DNA of 64,000 nucleotides from an uncultured Eubacterium sp. (GTDB lineage Bacteria > Bacillota > Clostridia > Oscillospirales > Acutalibacteraceae), in NCBI GenBank assembly GCA_910577195.1, contig CAJTLP010000001.1, forward strand, positions 1 to 64,000, given 5' to 3'. A model generated the notes under the pieces. The model did no database searches. It saw nothing but the letters and a program-made list of their open reading frames with translations, and was not told where the DNA came from. Below are positions 17,691 to 26,981 of the stretch, one piece after another (the stretch's first letter is position 1; every line of letters begins with the position of its first letter). A program made the translations under genes and the position numbers.

Positions 17691-18896
17691 TCAGGATAGT
17701 TTATATCTTTTGCCTGAGGTGCTTTCAATCAGTCCCATCACCTCAAGCTGTGTAATTGATGCCATTACCTTTGCACTTGTTAAGCCTGTTTTCTCAATAA
17801 TCGCATCAATATGTAAAAAGCAGTCATTCAAACACTGATAAACAATTTTAGCATCTCCGTTCAGTGTTGACGCCTTATGTTCATTTTTCAGCCTTTTTTC
17901 TCTGTTTTCTTCAATAGATTCAAAGGACAGCTTATTTTCATTCTTTTCAACATTTGCACTTTTATCACTTTCATCGTTCATAAGCTCATCAACGCTTCTT
18001 GCTTTTGAAATATCAATTGTACTGAACTTCTCAGCATATACAGAAACAATCTGTGCCGGCTTTGTGGCAACCATTGCTCCGTCATCAATCAGCTTATTTG
18101 TACCTGAAAAATCCACCGATAAAACAGATGCAGGCACGGCAAATATATCCCTGCCCTGTTCAAGTGCATAATTAGCGGTAATAAGGCTACCGCTTTTCAC
18201 ACCGGCCTCAACAACAAGAACACCGACGGACAGACCGCTTATAATTCTGTTTCTCATCGGAAAGGTTGTTCGGCTTGCTCTTGTAAACGGCGGATACTCT
18301 GTTACAAGTGCACCGTTATTTTTGATTATATCGCGAAGAGGTTTATTCTCACTAAGATAGCTTGCTCCGAGACCGCAGCCAAGCACAGCCACCGTATTCC
18401 CTCCTGCGGTAAGTGCTCCCTTATGTGCGGCGGTATCCACTCCCAGTGCACCTCCGCTTACAACAAGTGCACCGCATTCCGTAATACCCCTGCTCATAAT
18501 ATGGGTAACCTTGATGGCATACGTGCTTGCTTTTCTTGTACCCACAATACCGATAACCGCCAGATTGTCAATATCAGGAAGGATTCCATCCACATACAGT
18601 ACGCACGGCGGATTATGTATTTCTCTGAGTCTGTTCGGATACCGTTCATCATCATAGTCGATGATTGTCCAGCCGTTCTTCTCGCAGGTATAGATGATTT
18701 CATCCACACTGTTTATATCCGTCTGCTCAAGCCTGTCAATCTGCTTTGCAGTAAGAGCAGGGCTCATTCGCCACTCCAAAATATTTGAGGAATAAAGCTT
18801 GTTCACAGAGCCGAAATCCTCAATCATATTTTTTATATAGGCTCCCTCGCCGAGTGCACGCTGAAGCCATAGCCAATAACGCAGGTTTTCACTCAT
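17691..18896 (-). CDS. dprA: DNA-processing protein DprA
   Basis: DprA/Smf loads RecA on incoming single-stranded DNA during transformation. The 401-residue protein has the Rossmann core with GIVGTRKASTYAI, SGGALGVDTAAHKGAL, TVAVLGCGLG, TEYPPFTRASRTTFPMRNRIISGLS and EQGRDIFAVP. The tail (from about residue 335) matches the DprA winged helix. The ATG at 18896 overlaps the SpoU methyltransferase stop (ATGA); a longer frame to 18989 lies inside that gene. Between the core and winged helix is a charged linker of about 50 residues. Confidence 0.95.
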   Translation of the reverse strand: MSENLRYWLWLQRALGEGAYIKNMIEDFGSVNKLYSSNILEWRMSPALTAKQIDRLEQTDINSVDEIIYTCEKNGWTIIDYDDERYPNRLREIHNPPCVLYVDGILPDIDNLAVIGIVGTRKASTYAIKVTHIMSRGITECGALVVSGGALGVDTAAHKGALTAGGNTVAVLGCGLGASYLSENKPLRDIIKNNGALVTEYPPFTRASRTTFPMRNRIISGLSVGVLVVEAGVKSGSLITANYALEQGRDIFAVPASVLSVDFSGTNKLIDDGAMVATKPAQIVSVYAEKFSTIDISKARSVDELMNDESDKSANVEKNENKLSFESIEENREKRLKNEHKASTLNGDAKIVYQCLNDCFLHIDAIIEKTGLTSAKVMASITQLEVMGLIESTSGKRYKLS

Positions 18897-19672
18897 CTGA
18901 CCATCTCCCACATCGTTATTGAAGCTGCCACAGATGCGTTCAGGCTTTCTGCTCTGCCAAGCATTTTTATTGTAATCAGACTGTCGCAAAGTGCCTTGAT
19001 TTCATCACTTACGCCGTTTGCCTCATTACCGATTACGCATACACCGCCTTTTGAAAAATCAACATCCGTTATCGGAAATGCTGAGCTGTCAGGTGATGTA
19101 GCATAAACCGGAATATTTCTTTTTTTGAGCTCCGTAAGAACGGATTCCAGATTATCTGTCTGCTTGATATTGATTCTGAGTGCTGAGCCCATTGTCGCGC
19201 GAAGTGCCTTTGGATTATATAAATCGCAACCGCCGCCGACTATAATTGCATCAATTCCAAGTGCTTCTGCCGTGCGTATTATAGCACCGAGATTACCGGG
19301 ATCCTGAACATTATCAAGCGCAATCACTTTTGCATTATCCGAAAGCGTAAAATCATTACTCTCTTTCATAAAGCAAACTGCAAATACACCCTGTGCACTT
19401 TTTGTGTCACTGAGCTTTTCAGAAACATCCTCAGAGATAATATATGACTGTTCACATAATTTAATCATCTCATCAGCCTGTGAGGAATACTTTTCATATG
19501 CAGACTCGGTTATTAAAAAATATTTCACCTTATAAAAAGAATTAAGAACGTCGAAAACAAGCCTTGCACCCTCAAGCACAAAAAGACCCTGCTCTCTTCG
19601 TTTTCCGGAGGATGAAATAAGCTTTTTCACGTTCTTAATCATATCGTTATTTTTACCTGTGATTTTTTCCAT
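18893..19672 (-). CDS. TrmH/SpoU-family RNA 2'-O-methyltransferase
   Basis: A 259-residue SPOUT methyltransferase. The N-terminal substrate-binding region (KNVKKLISSSGKRREQGLFVLEGARLV) precedes the trefoil-knot domain with ALDNVQDPGNLGAIIRTAEALG, GVCVIGNEANGVS and IKMLGRAESLNASVAASITMWE, the three SpoU motifs. Relatives methylate ribose in 23S rRNA (RlmB/TsnR-like) or tRNA; the exact target cannot be told here. The ATG at 19672 has GGAG six bases upstream. It is the first gene of the run down to topA/trmFO. Confidence 0.93.
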   Translation of the reverse strand: MEKITGKNNDMIKNVKKLISSSGKRREQGLFVLEGARLVFDVLNSFYKVKYFLITESAYEKYSSQADEMIKLCEQSYIISEDVSEKLSDTKSAQGVFAVCFMKESNDFTLSDNAKVIALDNVQDPGNLGAIIRTAEALGIDAIIVGGGCDLYNPKALRATMGSALRINIKQTDNLESVLTELKKRNIPVYATSPDSSAFPITDVDFSKGGVCVIGNEANGVSDEIKALCDSLITIKMLGRAESLNASVAASITMWEMVR

Positions 19673-19855
19673 ACACAACTCCAGAAAGCAAATCAATAAT
19701 CATTACTGTATCAGCATAATATTATATTTGCTTATAGCGTGCCAATAATTTACATTCGTTTAAAGAAATCACTGACGTATTTAATATTAAATTATTAATA
19801 TATTACATTATAAGGAAAAAAATTTCAATAGAAAAATGAAAAGAATAAAAAAAAT

Positions 19856-19886
19856 AAAAGCTCCTTTTTTAATAAAAGAAGCTTTT
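19856..19886 (-). terminator. Intrinsic terminator after the GNAT/nucleoside-transport genes
   Basis: On the minus strand AAAAGCTTCTTTT pairs with AAAAGGAGCTTTT around a short ATTAA-type loop and is followed by ATTTTTTTTATT. It lies about 46 bp past the GNAT stop. The rest of 19673-19932 is AT-rich and holds nothing else I can name; the promoter of the SpoU-dprA-topA run is probably there but not clear. Confidence 0.85.
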
Positions 19887-19932
19887 AAGATTTCATATGA
19901 ATTAAATTTAGGATTCCAAACTGTCTGATTAT

Positions 19933-20412
19933 TTAAAGTTCAATATAATAAGGGCATATATCGGTATATTCACCATTCTTAAGCCGAAAGCCGTTTGGTA
20001 TAGTCCCAAGCTGATGAAAGCCGATACGCTCATACAGGTGACGCGCGTACACATTGCCTGCCACTACCGCATTAAACTGTAACACCCTATATCCGAACGC
20101 TTTTCCCTTTTTCATACAATCAAGCACAAGCTGTTCACCGATATGCTTACCGCGCCGGACAGAGCTTACCGCATAGCTGGCATTACAAATGTGACCGCAC
20201 CTGCCGATATTATTGGGATGAAGAATATACAGTCCCACGATATTTCCCTCATCCTCAGCAACTGCTGTATAGGTCTGCGATGAAAAGAACGCATAGCCTG
20301 TAACCTCATCCAGAGTCTCCTCCTGCGGAAAAGCATTTCCCTCAAGAACAATTTCATTCCAGATTGAAATCATATCAGGTATATCTGATTTTTCAAATTT
20401 TCTTATTAACAT
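19933..20412 (-). CDS. GNAT-family N-acetyltransferase
   Basis: The 159-residue protein has a standard GNAT fold. It opens IRKFEKSDIPDMISIWNEIV, has the acetyl-CoA pyrophosphate loop in VSSVRRGKHIGEQLV (RxGxG-type), and ends with AGNVYARHLYERIGFHQLGTIPNGF. The substrate cannot be deduced. It lies 3 bp after the second nucleoside permease gene and before a terminator, so it is the last gene of the transport operon. That position is compatible with acetylation of an imported or derived compound, but this is only a guess. Confidence 0.9.
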   Translation of the reverse strand: MLIRKFEKSDIPDMISIWNEIVLEGNAFPQEETLDEVTGYAFFSSQTYTAVAEDEGNIVGLYILHPNNIGRCGHICNASYAVSSVRRGKHIGEQLVLDCMKKGKAFGYRVLQFNAVVAGNVYARHLYERIGFHQLGTIPNGFRLKNGEYTDICPYYIEL

Positions 20413-20415
20413 AGA

Positions 20416-21405
20416 TTATCTTTCTTCTCTGAAATAGGATAAGCCAAGAGATGCAGGAGGCTGATTTTCTCTCTTCTTTCTTGCACTTACGATAATAAGT
20501 ACAATGATTGTTACAACGTATGGCAGCATCTTGATAAGCTCCTGCGTTCTCATATCCAGTCCCGGAATGTAGTTATAAACAATATAAAGGCCACCAAAAA
20601 TGATTGAGCCGAAAATACCGATACCCGGTTTCCAGATAGCAAAAATAACAAGAGCAATTGCAAGCCATCCTCTGTCTCCGAAGGCATCATTTGACCAAAC
20701 ACCATTCGCATAATCCATTACATAGTACAAACCGCCGAGACCTGCAATCATACTGCCGATACAGGTTGCCAGATACTTTGATCTGTTCACATTAATACCT
20801 GCTGCATCTGCTGTTGCAGGGTTTTCACCGACTGCACGAAGATGAAGTCCGCCGCGTGTTTTATTCAGGAAAACAGCCATAACAATGGCAATAACGATTG
20901 CCAGGTATGCTAAAAAGCCGTGTGACAGGAAGATATCCCCGAACCAGCCAAGCTTATCTGCAATCGGCAGCGACTTTGTATAAAAACCACTTGTAGTAGT
21001 AAGTGCAATGGAAGGCACATCGGAATCTGTAAGCTTAATCAGCGAACCGCCAAAGAAGTTACCGAAACCGATACCGAATGTAGTGATTGTAAGACCTGTT
21101 ACATTCTGATTTGCACGGAGCGTAACGGTAAGGAAGCTGTAAATCAAACCTACTAAAAGTGAGCCGAGAAGGCTGCACAAAAGCGGAATAATTACGGCAA
21201 GAAATGCATTTGCATCCCCTTTGTCAGTCAGAGAATTTTCATATAAAAATGCACCGATAACACCACTGATTCCGCCGACGTACATTATACCCGGAATACC
21301 GAGATTAAGATTACCTGATTTCTCAGTTAAAATTTCACCAGTAGAGCCATAAAGAAGCGGAATACCGATAACGATTGCACGCTGAAAGAAAGCAATTAAA
21401 TTCAT
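20416..21405 (-). CDS. Nucleoside ABC transporter permease (NupQ/YufQ type)
   Basis: A 329-residue inner-membrane permease of the BPD_transp_2 family with about eight to ten hydrophobic segments. Characteristic pieces are LLYGSTGEILTEKSGNLNLGIPGIMYVGG and GLHLRAVGENPATADAAGINVNR, which match the second permease of BmpA-dependent nucleoside transporters (guanosine/nucleoside uptake in Bacillus, Streptococcus and Lactococcus). The start has AGGAGG upstream. It forms the channel with the 368-residue permease encoded 1 bp upstream. Confidence 0.92.
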   Translation of the reverse strand: MNLIAFFQRAIVIGIPLLYGSTGEILTEKSGNLNLGIPGIMYVGGISGVIGAFLYENSLTDKGDANAFLAVIIPLLCSLLGSLLVGLIYSFLTVTLRANQNVTGLTITTFGIGFGNFFGGSLIKLTDSDVPSIALTTTSGFYTKSLPIADKLGWFGDIFLSHGFLAYLAIVIAIVMAVFLNKTRGGLHLRAVGENPATADAAGINVNRSKYLATCIGSMIAGLGGLYYVMDYANGVWSNDAFGDRGWLAIALVIFAIWKPGIGIFGSIIFGGLYIVYNYIPGLDMRTQELIKMLPYVVTIIVLIIVSARKKRENQPPASLGLSYFREER

Positions 21406-21406
21406 A

Positions 21407-22513
21407 TTACTTTACCTCCTTCTGTGAATGACGGAATGCCAGCTTATAATTAATAAAGAATTCACTGCCGATAATGAAAAACAAAACAATACCAATAAGA
21501 ATATCGGAGAAAGACTCATTTAGTCTGAAGGTAGTGGCAATCTGAGATGCACCCCTGTCAAAGAAAACGATAATGAATGAGGTTAAAATCATCACAATCG
21601 GATTGAACTTAGCAAGCCAGGATACAAGAATAGCAGTAAATCCTCTTCCGCCTGCTGTTTCGGTTGAAATCGTATGGTCCGTACCGCTTACAAGCAAAAG
21701 ACCTGCAATACCGCATACAGCACCGGAAATCATCATTGTTCTCATGATAACCTTTTTTACGTTGATTCCGATATATCTTGCAGTATTTACACTCTCGCCT
21801 ACTACTGAAATTTCATAGCCGTGCTTGCTGTACTTAAGATAAATATACATAAGAACAGTGATCACAAGTACAACAATAACATTCAGCAGATATTTCTGAT
21901 TGCCGAGTGTAGGCAGCCAGCCTGCCTGTGTGCTGAAATTGATAATGCCGACCTTGCCTGATCCCTTCGGTACCTCCCAAAGGTAAATGAAATAGGCAAC
22001 AAGCTGAATGGCAACATAGTTCATCATAAGGGTGAACAGTGTTTCATTGGTGTTGAATTTCGCTTTGAAGAAAGCAGGGATAAGGCCCCATACTGCACCT
22101 GCAAGTGCACTTGCAAGAATCATTACAAGAAGTAATACAGGTGTTGGCAAAGAATCACCGAAATAAATCATACACGCTGCCGTTGCAAGACCGCCGGCAA
22201 GCACCTGACCCTCTGCACCGATATTCCAGAATTTCATTTTAAATGCAGGCGTAACTGCAAGCGCCACAAGCAAAAGCATTGCAAGACTCTGAAGTGTGCT
22301 CCAGAATTTCCTTGTAGTACCGAACACACCGTCAATCATACTTGCATAAACATCAATCGGATTAAGATTGGTCATAATCATTGTCAGAATACCGCTTAAG
22401 ATAAGAGCAAGAATAATTGCCGCTATTCTGATTCCCCAAGCCTTTAAAGGGGGAACCGCATCTCTTTTTGCTATATGAAATAAAGGCTGTTTTGTTTTAT
22501 GTTCACTCTTCAT
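21407..22513 (-). CDS. Nucleoside ABC transporter permease (NupP/YufP type)
   Basis: A 368-residue polytopic membrane protein of the same permease family: a cytoplasmic N terminus, then IIALILSGILTMIMTNLNPIDVY, FWNIGAEGQVLAGGLATA, FNTNETLFTLMMNYVAIQL and SVVGESVNTARYIGINVKK, the latter facing the ATPase. Its ATG overlaps the ATPase stop by 11 bp, with GGAGG six bases upstream. Together with its neighbours it makes a complete importer. Confidence 0.92.
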   Translation of the reverse strand: MKSEHKTKQPLFHIAKRDAVPPLKAWGIRIAAIILALILSGILTMIMTNLNPIDVYASMIDGVFGTTRKFWSTLQSLAMLLLVALAVTPAFKMKFWNIGAEGQVLAGGLATAACMIYFGDSLPTPVLLLVMILASALAGAVWGLIPAFFKAKFNTNETLFTLMMNYVAIQLVAYFIYLWEVPKGSGKVGIINFSTQAGWLPTLGNQKYLLNVIVVLVITVLMYIYLKYSKHGYEISVVGESVNTARYIGINVKKVIMRTMMISGAVCGIAGLLLVSGTDHTISTETAGGRGFTAILVSWLAKFNPIVMILTSFIIVFFDRGASQIATTFRLNESFSDILIGIVLFFIIGSEFFINYKLAFRHSQKEVK

Positions 22514-24044
22514 TGCCGTCCTCCTTGCCTGAGGTTTTCGTCATTAACAGACCGATTTCTTCCTTAACGGCTGTTCTGCCGTCAACAATGCCTGTTATCT
22601 CACCTGAATTAATAACCATAATTCTGTCACAAAGCTCAATGAGAACGTCCAGATCCTCACCGACAAAAACAACCGCTACGCCGTTTTCCTTTTGCTTTGT
22701 AAGAAGATTGTATATTGTATAAGAGGAATTGATATCAAGTCCTCTTACAGGATAGGCCACCATAAGCACCTTTGGGTTGGCTGAAATCTCACGGCCGACA
22801 AGCACCTTCTGAACATTACCGCCTGATAAACGGCGAACAGGCGTTGTGGCACTGGGGGTAACAACCTCAAGACTTTCAATGATATTCTGTGCCAAATCCT
22901 TTGGGTTCTTTCTGTCAAGAAAGGCTGACTTGCCCTTTTTGTAGCTTCTGAGCATCATATTGTCAATGATGTCCATATTGCCGACAAGACCCATACCAAG
23001 CCTGTCCTCAGGAACGAAAGACAGTCTTACACCCAGATCTCTGATCTGAGTAGGTGTTTTATCACGGAGGTTGACAGGCTCTTCATCCGTTTCCTTATAG
23101 AAAATCTCACCTGACTCAAGATGCTGCAGTCCTGCTATCGCTTCCAGCAATTCCCTCTGTCCGCTGCCTGCAATACCTGCAATACCGAGTATTTCGCCGC
23201 CCTTTGCAGTAAAGGAAATATCATTAAGAACCTTTCTTCCCTCGCTGTTTTTGGCAGTTATATTTTTTACAATAAGCCTGTCCTGTGGATTTTTAGGCTC
23301 TGTTCTTTCAATGTTCAGTGAGATTTTTTTACCCACCATCATTTCAGTAAGAGACTGCTCGGTAGCCTCAGCCGTATTCACTGTACCGATATACTCACCC
23401 TTGCGAAGAACCGCAACTCTGTCAGTAAGATCAAGTACCTCATGGAGCTTATGTGTAATTATGATAATCGACTTGTTGTCCTCACGCATACGGCGGAGAA
23501 CGTCGAATAATTTTCCTGTTTCCTGCGGTGTTAAAACAGCTGTAGGCTCATCAAGAATAAGTGTATCTGCACCCCTGTATAACACCTTAATGATTTCAAC
23601 CGTCTGCTTTTCCGATACAGACATCTCGTATATTTTTCTGTTAAAATCTATTTCAAAACCGTATTTATCCGTAATTTCTTTTATTCTTTTTTCTGCTGCT
23701 TTTAAATCAAATTTTTTACCATCATTGATGCCGAGAACAATATTCTGCGTAGCATTAAAGATATCCACCAATTTAAAATGCTGGTGAATCATACCGATTC
23801 TGTATTTAAAGGCTTCGTTAGGAGATTTGATAACAACCTCTTTGCCGTCAACAAAAATCTGACCCTCATCAGGGAAATATATGCCTGAAAGCATATTCAT
23901 AAGTGTCGTTTTGCCACTACCGTTTTCACCTAAAATAGCGAGAATTTCGCCTTTGTTTACCTTGAGATTCACATTTTTATTTGCAACAACCTTGCCGAAT
24001 TTCTTTGTTACACCCTTTAACTCAATTGCACAGGAATTTTCCAC
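22503..24044 (-). CDS. Nucleoside ABC transporter ATPase (NupO/YufO type)
   Basis: A 513-residue double ATPase. The first half has Walker A LGENGSGKTTLMNMLSG and the divergent signature MSVSEKQTVEI with LILDEPTAVLTPQE. The second half has a degenerate Walker A, AGIAGSGQRELLEAI, but a good signature RRLSGGNVQKVLVGRE and MVAYPVRGLD, the pattern of ribose/nucleoside transporter ATPases with one impaired site. I choose GTG at 24044 because AGGAGG lies six bases upstream; the GTG at 24059 lies within that ribosome site. In the cell it powers the two permeases. Confidence 0.93.
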   Translation of the reverse strand: MENSCAIELKGVTKKFGKVVANKNVNLKVNKGEILAILGENGSGKTTLMNMLSGIYFPDEGQIFVDGKEVVIKSPNEAFKYRIGMIHQHFKLVDIFNATQNIVLGINDGKKFDLKAAEKRIKEITDKYGFEIDFNRKIYEMSVSEKQTVEIIKVLYRGADTLILDEPTAVLTPQETGKLFDVLRRMREDNKSIIIITHKLHEVLDLTDRVAVLRKGEYIGTVNTAEATEQSLTEMMVGKKISLNIERTEPKNPQDRLIVKNITAKNSEGRKVLNDISFTAKGGEILGIAGIAGSGQRELLEAIAGLQHLESGEIFYKETDEEPVNLRDKTPTQIRDLGVRLSFVPEDRLGMGLVGNMDIIDNMMLRSYKKGKSAFLDRKNPKDLAQNIIESLEVVTPSATTPVRRLSGGNVQKVLVGREISANPKVLMVAYPVRGLDINSSYTIYNLLTKQKENGVAVVFVGEDLDVLIELCDRIMVINSGEITGIVDGRTAVKEEIGLLMTKTSGKEDGNEE

Positions 24045-24087
24045 AATAAACCTCCTCACTTATGATTCGTTCACACTAAAAGTGTTA

Positions 24088-24115
24088 GGGTGACAAGGCT
24101 ATTGTCTTGCCACCC
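24088..24115 (-). promoter_or_regulatory. Intercistronic stem-loop between bmpA-like gene and ATPase gene
   Basis: On the minus strand GGGTGGCAAG pairs with CTTGTCACCC (one mismatch) around an ACAATAGC loop, without a T-run. It sits between the substrate-binding protein gene and the ATPase gene, where such structures often protect the upstream message so that the binding protein is made in excess. Confidence 0.6.
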
Positions 24116-24141
24116 ATAGTATTTATATGAATAGTTTTATA

Positions 24142-25437
24142 TTAACCGAAGTTAACATCAAGAAGATTGATACCGTCAATCTGGATATCAAAGTAAGGAG
24201 CTGAACGATATTCTGACTCGTGGAAATAACCGTCAGCAACAGCCTCTGTATCAGGTGTATAAGCAGGGTCTGTATCAACATCAGCCATATAGCTTGTTAA
24301 GTGACCGTCAGCATCCACCTTAGCATTTACATTCTTATCAGCAGTTACTGTTACAGTAAATGTTGATGTATCAAATACCTTGATTGAGCCGTCCTTAAGA
24401 CCTGCTGTAGCCTTGTCAATAGCGTCCTGTGTACCCTCAGCTGCAACATCTGTATTGAGATCAAGAAGCTGAACTGAATCTGTGTCAAGAGTACCGGTCC
24501 AGTCGTTATCAATTGTCTCTCCCTTAGCAGTAGCTGTGATAGCATACTCAAAGTACGGTGCCCAGTTAATTCTTGAAGAAATGATGAAGGTGTTAGGACC
24601 TGCTGATCTCGTGCTGCCGTTGTATGAAACGTTAGGAACGTTCTTACTCTCACAAGCTGTAGGAGCACCCATTGAGTCAGCGTGCTGGCTGATAAGTACG
24701 CAGCCGTTGTTGATAAGCTTGTTTGCGCCTTCCTTTTCCTTTGTTTCATCATACCATGAACCTGTGAAAGTAACCTCCATTGTTGCTGTAGGGCAAACAG
24801 AACGTGCACCTAAGAAGAATGAAGTATAGCCTGAAATAACCTCAGCATATGTATAAGCACCTACATAGCCCATCTTAGCCTCTTCCGGCTTGATGTCGCC
24901 CTTTTCAATCATCTCATTGAGCTTCATACCTGCTGCAATACCTGCAAGGTAACGGCCCTCATAGATAGATGCGAATGCATTATGAAGGTTAGGAATATTA
25001 GCTGTATGCGCATTTGTGCCTGTAGCGTGACAGAACTGTACATCAGGATATTCCTTAGCAGCCTGCATCAGATAAGATTCATGGCTGAAGCTGTCAGCGA
25101 AAATGAAAGAACAGCCTGCATCTGCAAGCTCGCAAGCTGCATCATAGCACTTGTTGTCCTCAGGTACATTTGTCTTGTACATTTTGTTTTCATCCTTGAT
25201 ACCAAGAGCCTTACAAGCCTCATCAGCAGCAGTGATAAAGTTCTTATCATAAGTTGAGTTTTCATCATGTAAGAAGATGAAGCCAACCTTGATATCAGAC
25301 ATATCTACAGCAGCTGCGTTGTTGTCTGAAGGCTTTTTGTCGTCCTTATCATCACTTGATGCTGAACAGCCTGCAAAGCAAGCAACAACAAGAAGTGCTG
25401 AAAGAAGAACTGCAAGAATTTTCTTTGTGAGTTTCAT
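24142..25437 (-). CDS. BMP-family nucleoside-binding lipoprotein
   Basis: The 431-residue protein has a lipoprotein signal (MKLTKKILAVLLSALLVVAC, then FAGC as lipobox) and an acidic, serine-rich linker. The rest is the Bmp domain of periplasmic-type purine nucleoside receptors (KVGFIFLHDENSTYDKNFITAADEAC, YLAGIAAG, KMGYVGAYTYAEVISGYTSFFLGARSV, NNGCVLISQHADS). It would capture nucleosides outside the membrane and deliver them to the permeases. GGAGG precedes the ATG; it follows xpt by 53 bp with no clear promoter between, so one transcript is likely. Confidence 0.93.
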   Translation of the reverse strand: MKLTKKILAVLLSALLVVACFAGCSASSDDKDDKKPSDNNAAAVDMSDIKVGFIFLHDENSTYDKNFITAADEACKALGIKDENKMYKTNVPEDNKCYDAACELADAGCSFIFADSFSHESYLMQAAKEYPDVQFCHATGTNAHTANIPNLHNAFASIYEGRYLAGIAAGMKLNEMIEKGDIKPEEAKMGYVGAYTYAEVISGYTSFFLGARSVCPTATMEVTFTGSWYDETKEKEGANKLINNGCVLISQHADSMGAPTACESKNVPNVSYNGSTRSAGPNTFIISSRINWAPYFEYAITATAKGETIDNDWTGTLDTDSVQLLDLNTDVAAEGTQDAIDKATAGLKDGSIKVFDTSTFTVTVTADKNVNAKVDADGHLTSYMADVDTDPAYTPDTEAVADGYFHESEYRSAPYFDIQIDGINLLDVNFG

Positions 25438-25490
25438 TTTTCTTCCTCCGTAAAATAATCTTATTATAAGGCATAAGCCGAATAACCATA

Positions 25491-26069
25491 TCAGTCTCTG
25501 AAATAGACCACACCTGTTTCGTGGTCCATACTTTCAACAATGGCAAGGGACTGAACATTAACACCCTGTTCTCTGAGTTTGTCCCCACCATGCTGAAAGC
25601 CCTTTTCAATTACAACACCACAGCCTGCAAGTGATGCTCCACTGTCATTAACCAAATCAATAAGTCCGTTAAGTGCATTGCCGATTGCAAGAAAATCGTC
25701 CACAATCAGCACTCTATCATTCTCATCCAAAAAGCGCTTTGACACGATGATATCATAAGTAGTGCCATGTGTGAAGGATTCAACCTTTGAGGTGTAAACA
25801 TCACCGGCAATATTCTTGGTCTTTGTTTTCTTTGCAAAAACAAGAGGACATTCAAACTCCTGGGCAACCAAAGCACCGATTGCAATACCCGATGCCTCAA
25901 TCGTAAGAATTTTATTAACACCCTCATCCTTAAATAACCTGTGGAATTCCTTACCCACCTGACGCATAAAAGGAACATCAATACGGTGATTGAGAAATCC
26001 GTCTACCTTAAGAATATTTCCCTCGTAAACTTCACCCTCATTCAGAATCTTTTGTTTAAGCAAATCCAT
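25491..26069 (-). CDS. xpt: Xanthine phosphoribosyltransferase
   Basis: Xpt converts xanthine plus PRPP to XMP in purine salvage. The 192-residue protein has the PRPP motif VLIVDDFLAIGNALNGLIDLV (about residues 126-146), an N-terminal MDLLKQKILNEGEVYEGNILKVD-type start as in Bacillus Xpt, FLNHRIDV, TIEASGIAIGALVA and FAKKTKTKN. It leads the purine uptake operon. I looked for the purine riboswitch often found before xpt, and the 150 bp upstream do not contain its conserved core. Confidence 0.95.
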   Translation of the reverse strand: MDLLKQKILNEGEVYEGNILKVDGFLNHRIDVPFMRQVGKEFHRLFKDEGVNKILTIEASGIAIGALVAQEFECPLVFAKKTKTKNIAGDVYTSKVESFTHGTTYDIIVSKRFLDENDRVLIVDDFLAIGNALNGLIDLVNDSGASLAGCGVVIEKGFQHGGDKLREQGVNVQSLAIVESMDHETGVVYFRD

Positions 26070-26233
26070 ATCATTTTACCAGCCGATATTATTTTATGTG
26101 TTTATATTATTACGGATTGTCCTTTTTTGCAATAATTTTCAATATTTTGACATCAAATTTTAATAATTGATTTTTCTTTATAATTTGTAGACGAAAAAAT
26201 TAAAATATGATAGTATAGATTAAGGTGATATTT

Positions 26234-26416
26234 ATGAGCAATAAAAATAAAGCATTTATTGTAACCGTATTCATAGTCATATTCCTCGTTATCGTGTTGT
26301 TTTTAGGAATTGCGGAGCATATTCCTTTCCTGTCCAAAGCATTATCGCTTATTGCCGCAATCGTGCTGATTGCTTTTGTTTTAATCTTTTTCATAATAAT
26401 CAGAAGAAAGAAATAG
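26234..26416 (+). CDS. Small membrane protein, unknown function
   Basis: A 60-residue protein with two hydrophobic helices (AFIVTVFIVIFLVIVLFLGIA and ALSLIAAIVLIAFVLIFFII) and a basic end IRRKK. The ATG at 26234 is preceded by AAGGTGA; a GTG at 26225 is within that site. It lies 13 bp before the DUF523 gene and is probably cotranscribed with it. No family is recognised. Confidence 0.65.
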   Translation: MSNKNKAFIVTVFIVIFLVIVLFLGIAEHIPFLSKALSLIAAIVLIAFVLIFFIIIRRKK

Positions 26417-26429
26417 GAGATCAAAAAAA

Positions 26430-26864
26430 ATGAAAATTCTTGTAAGTGCCTGCCTGCTTGGTGAAAACTGTAAATACAGCGGTGGAAACAATAAAAATGA
26501 TAAGGTTATTGCACTGGGTAAAAAGCACAAATTAATTCCCATTTGTCCGGAATGCTTTGCTCAGCTGCCGATACCGAGACCGCCTGCCGAGATTGTCGGC
26601 GATAAGGTTTTCAATAAGCTCGGCGAAGATATTACCGAACATTTTAAAGACGGTGCTGAAAAGGCACTCTATGTAGCCGAGGAGGCAGGCTGTCAAACAG
26701 CAGTACTCAAGGAAAGGAGTCCATCCTGCGGTTTTGGTGAAATTTATGACGGAAGCTTTACCGGAAAAACCATTCGCGGCAACGGTATAACCGCTCAGCT
26801 TTTATACGATAACGGAATAACCATTTTCGGTGAAAGCAGCGTTGACAAAATCGAAGATAAATAA
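26430..26864 (+). CDS. DUF523 family protein
   Basis: A 144-residue cytosolic protein with the DUF523 cysteine pattern: SACLLGENCKYSGGNN at the N terminus, CPECFAQLPIPRPPAEI in the middle and LKERSPSCGFGEIYDG near the end, then GNGITAQLL. These conserved cysteines suggest metal or cluster binding, but the biochemical role of the family is not established as far as I know. AGGAGAT precedes the ATG, and a strong terminator follows. Confidence 0.92.
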   Translation: MKILVSACLLGENCKYSGGNNKNDKVIALGKKHKLIPICPECFAQLPIPRPPAEIVGDKVFNKLGEDITEHFKDGAEKALYVAEEAGCQTAVLKERSPSCGFGEIYDGSFTGKTIRGNGITAQLLYDNGITIFGESSVDKIEDK

Positions 26865-26882
26865 AAAATATTACATACAGCA

Positions 26883-26917
26883 ACAGCCATCGGTATAACC
26901 GATGGCTGTGTTTTTTT
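26883..26917 (+). terminator. Terminator of the DUF523 transcript
   Basis: A 12-bp perfect stem ACAGCCATCGGT / ACCGATGGCTGT with an ATA loop is followed by GTTTTTTT. Confidence 0.93.
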
Positions 26918-26981
26918 ATTACACTTTAATTACGCAATCCTTAGATAATATTACATTTCCTCTGTCTATTTTGGCAATTGC

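Noticed and set aside
23251..23787. Plus-strand open frame of 178 codons within the nucleoside ATPase gene
   Set aside because: It is the antisense shadow of a conserved ABC ATPase with no start signals.
26070..26233. Purine riboswitch before xpt
   Set aside because: The AT-rich 160 bp do not show the conserved three-way-junction core or its loop-loop partners by eye.
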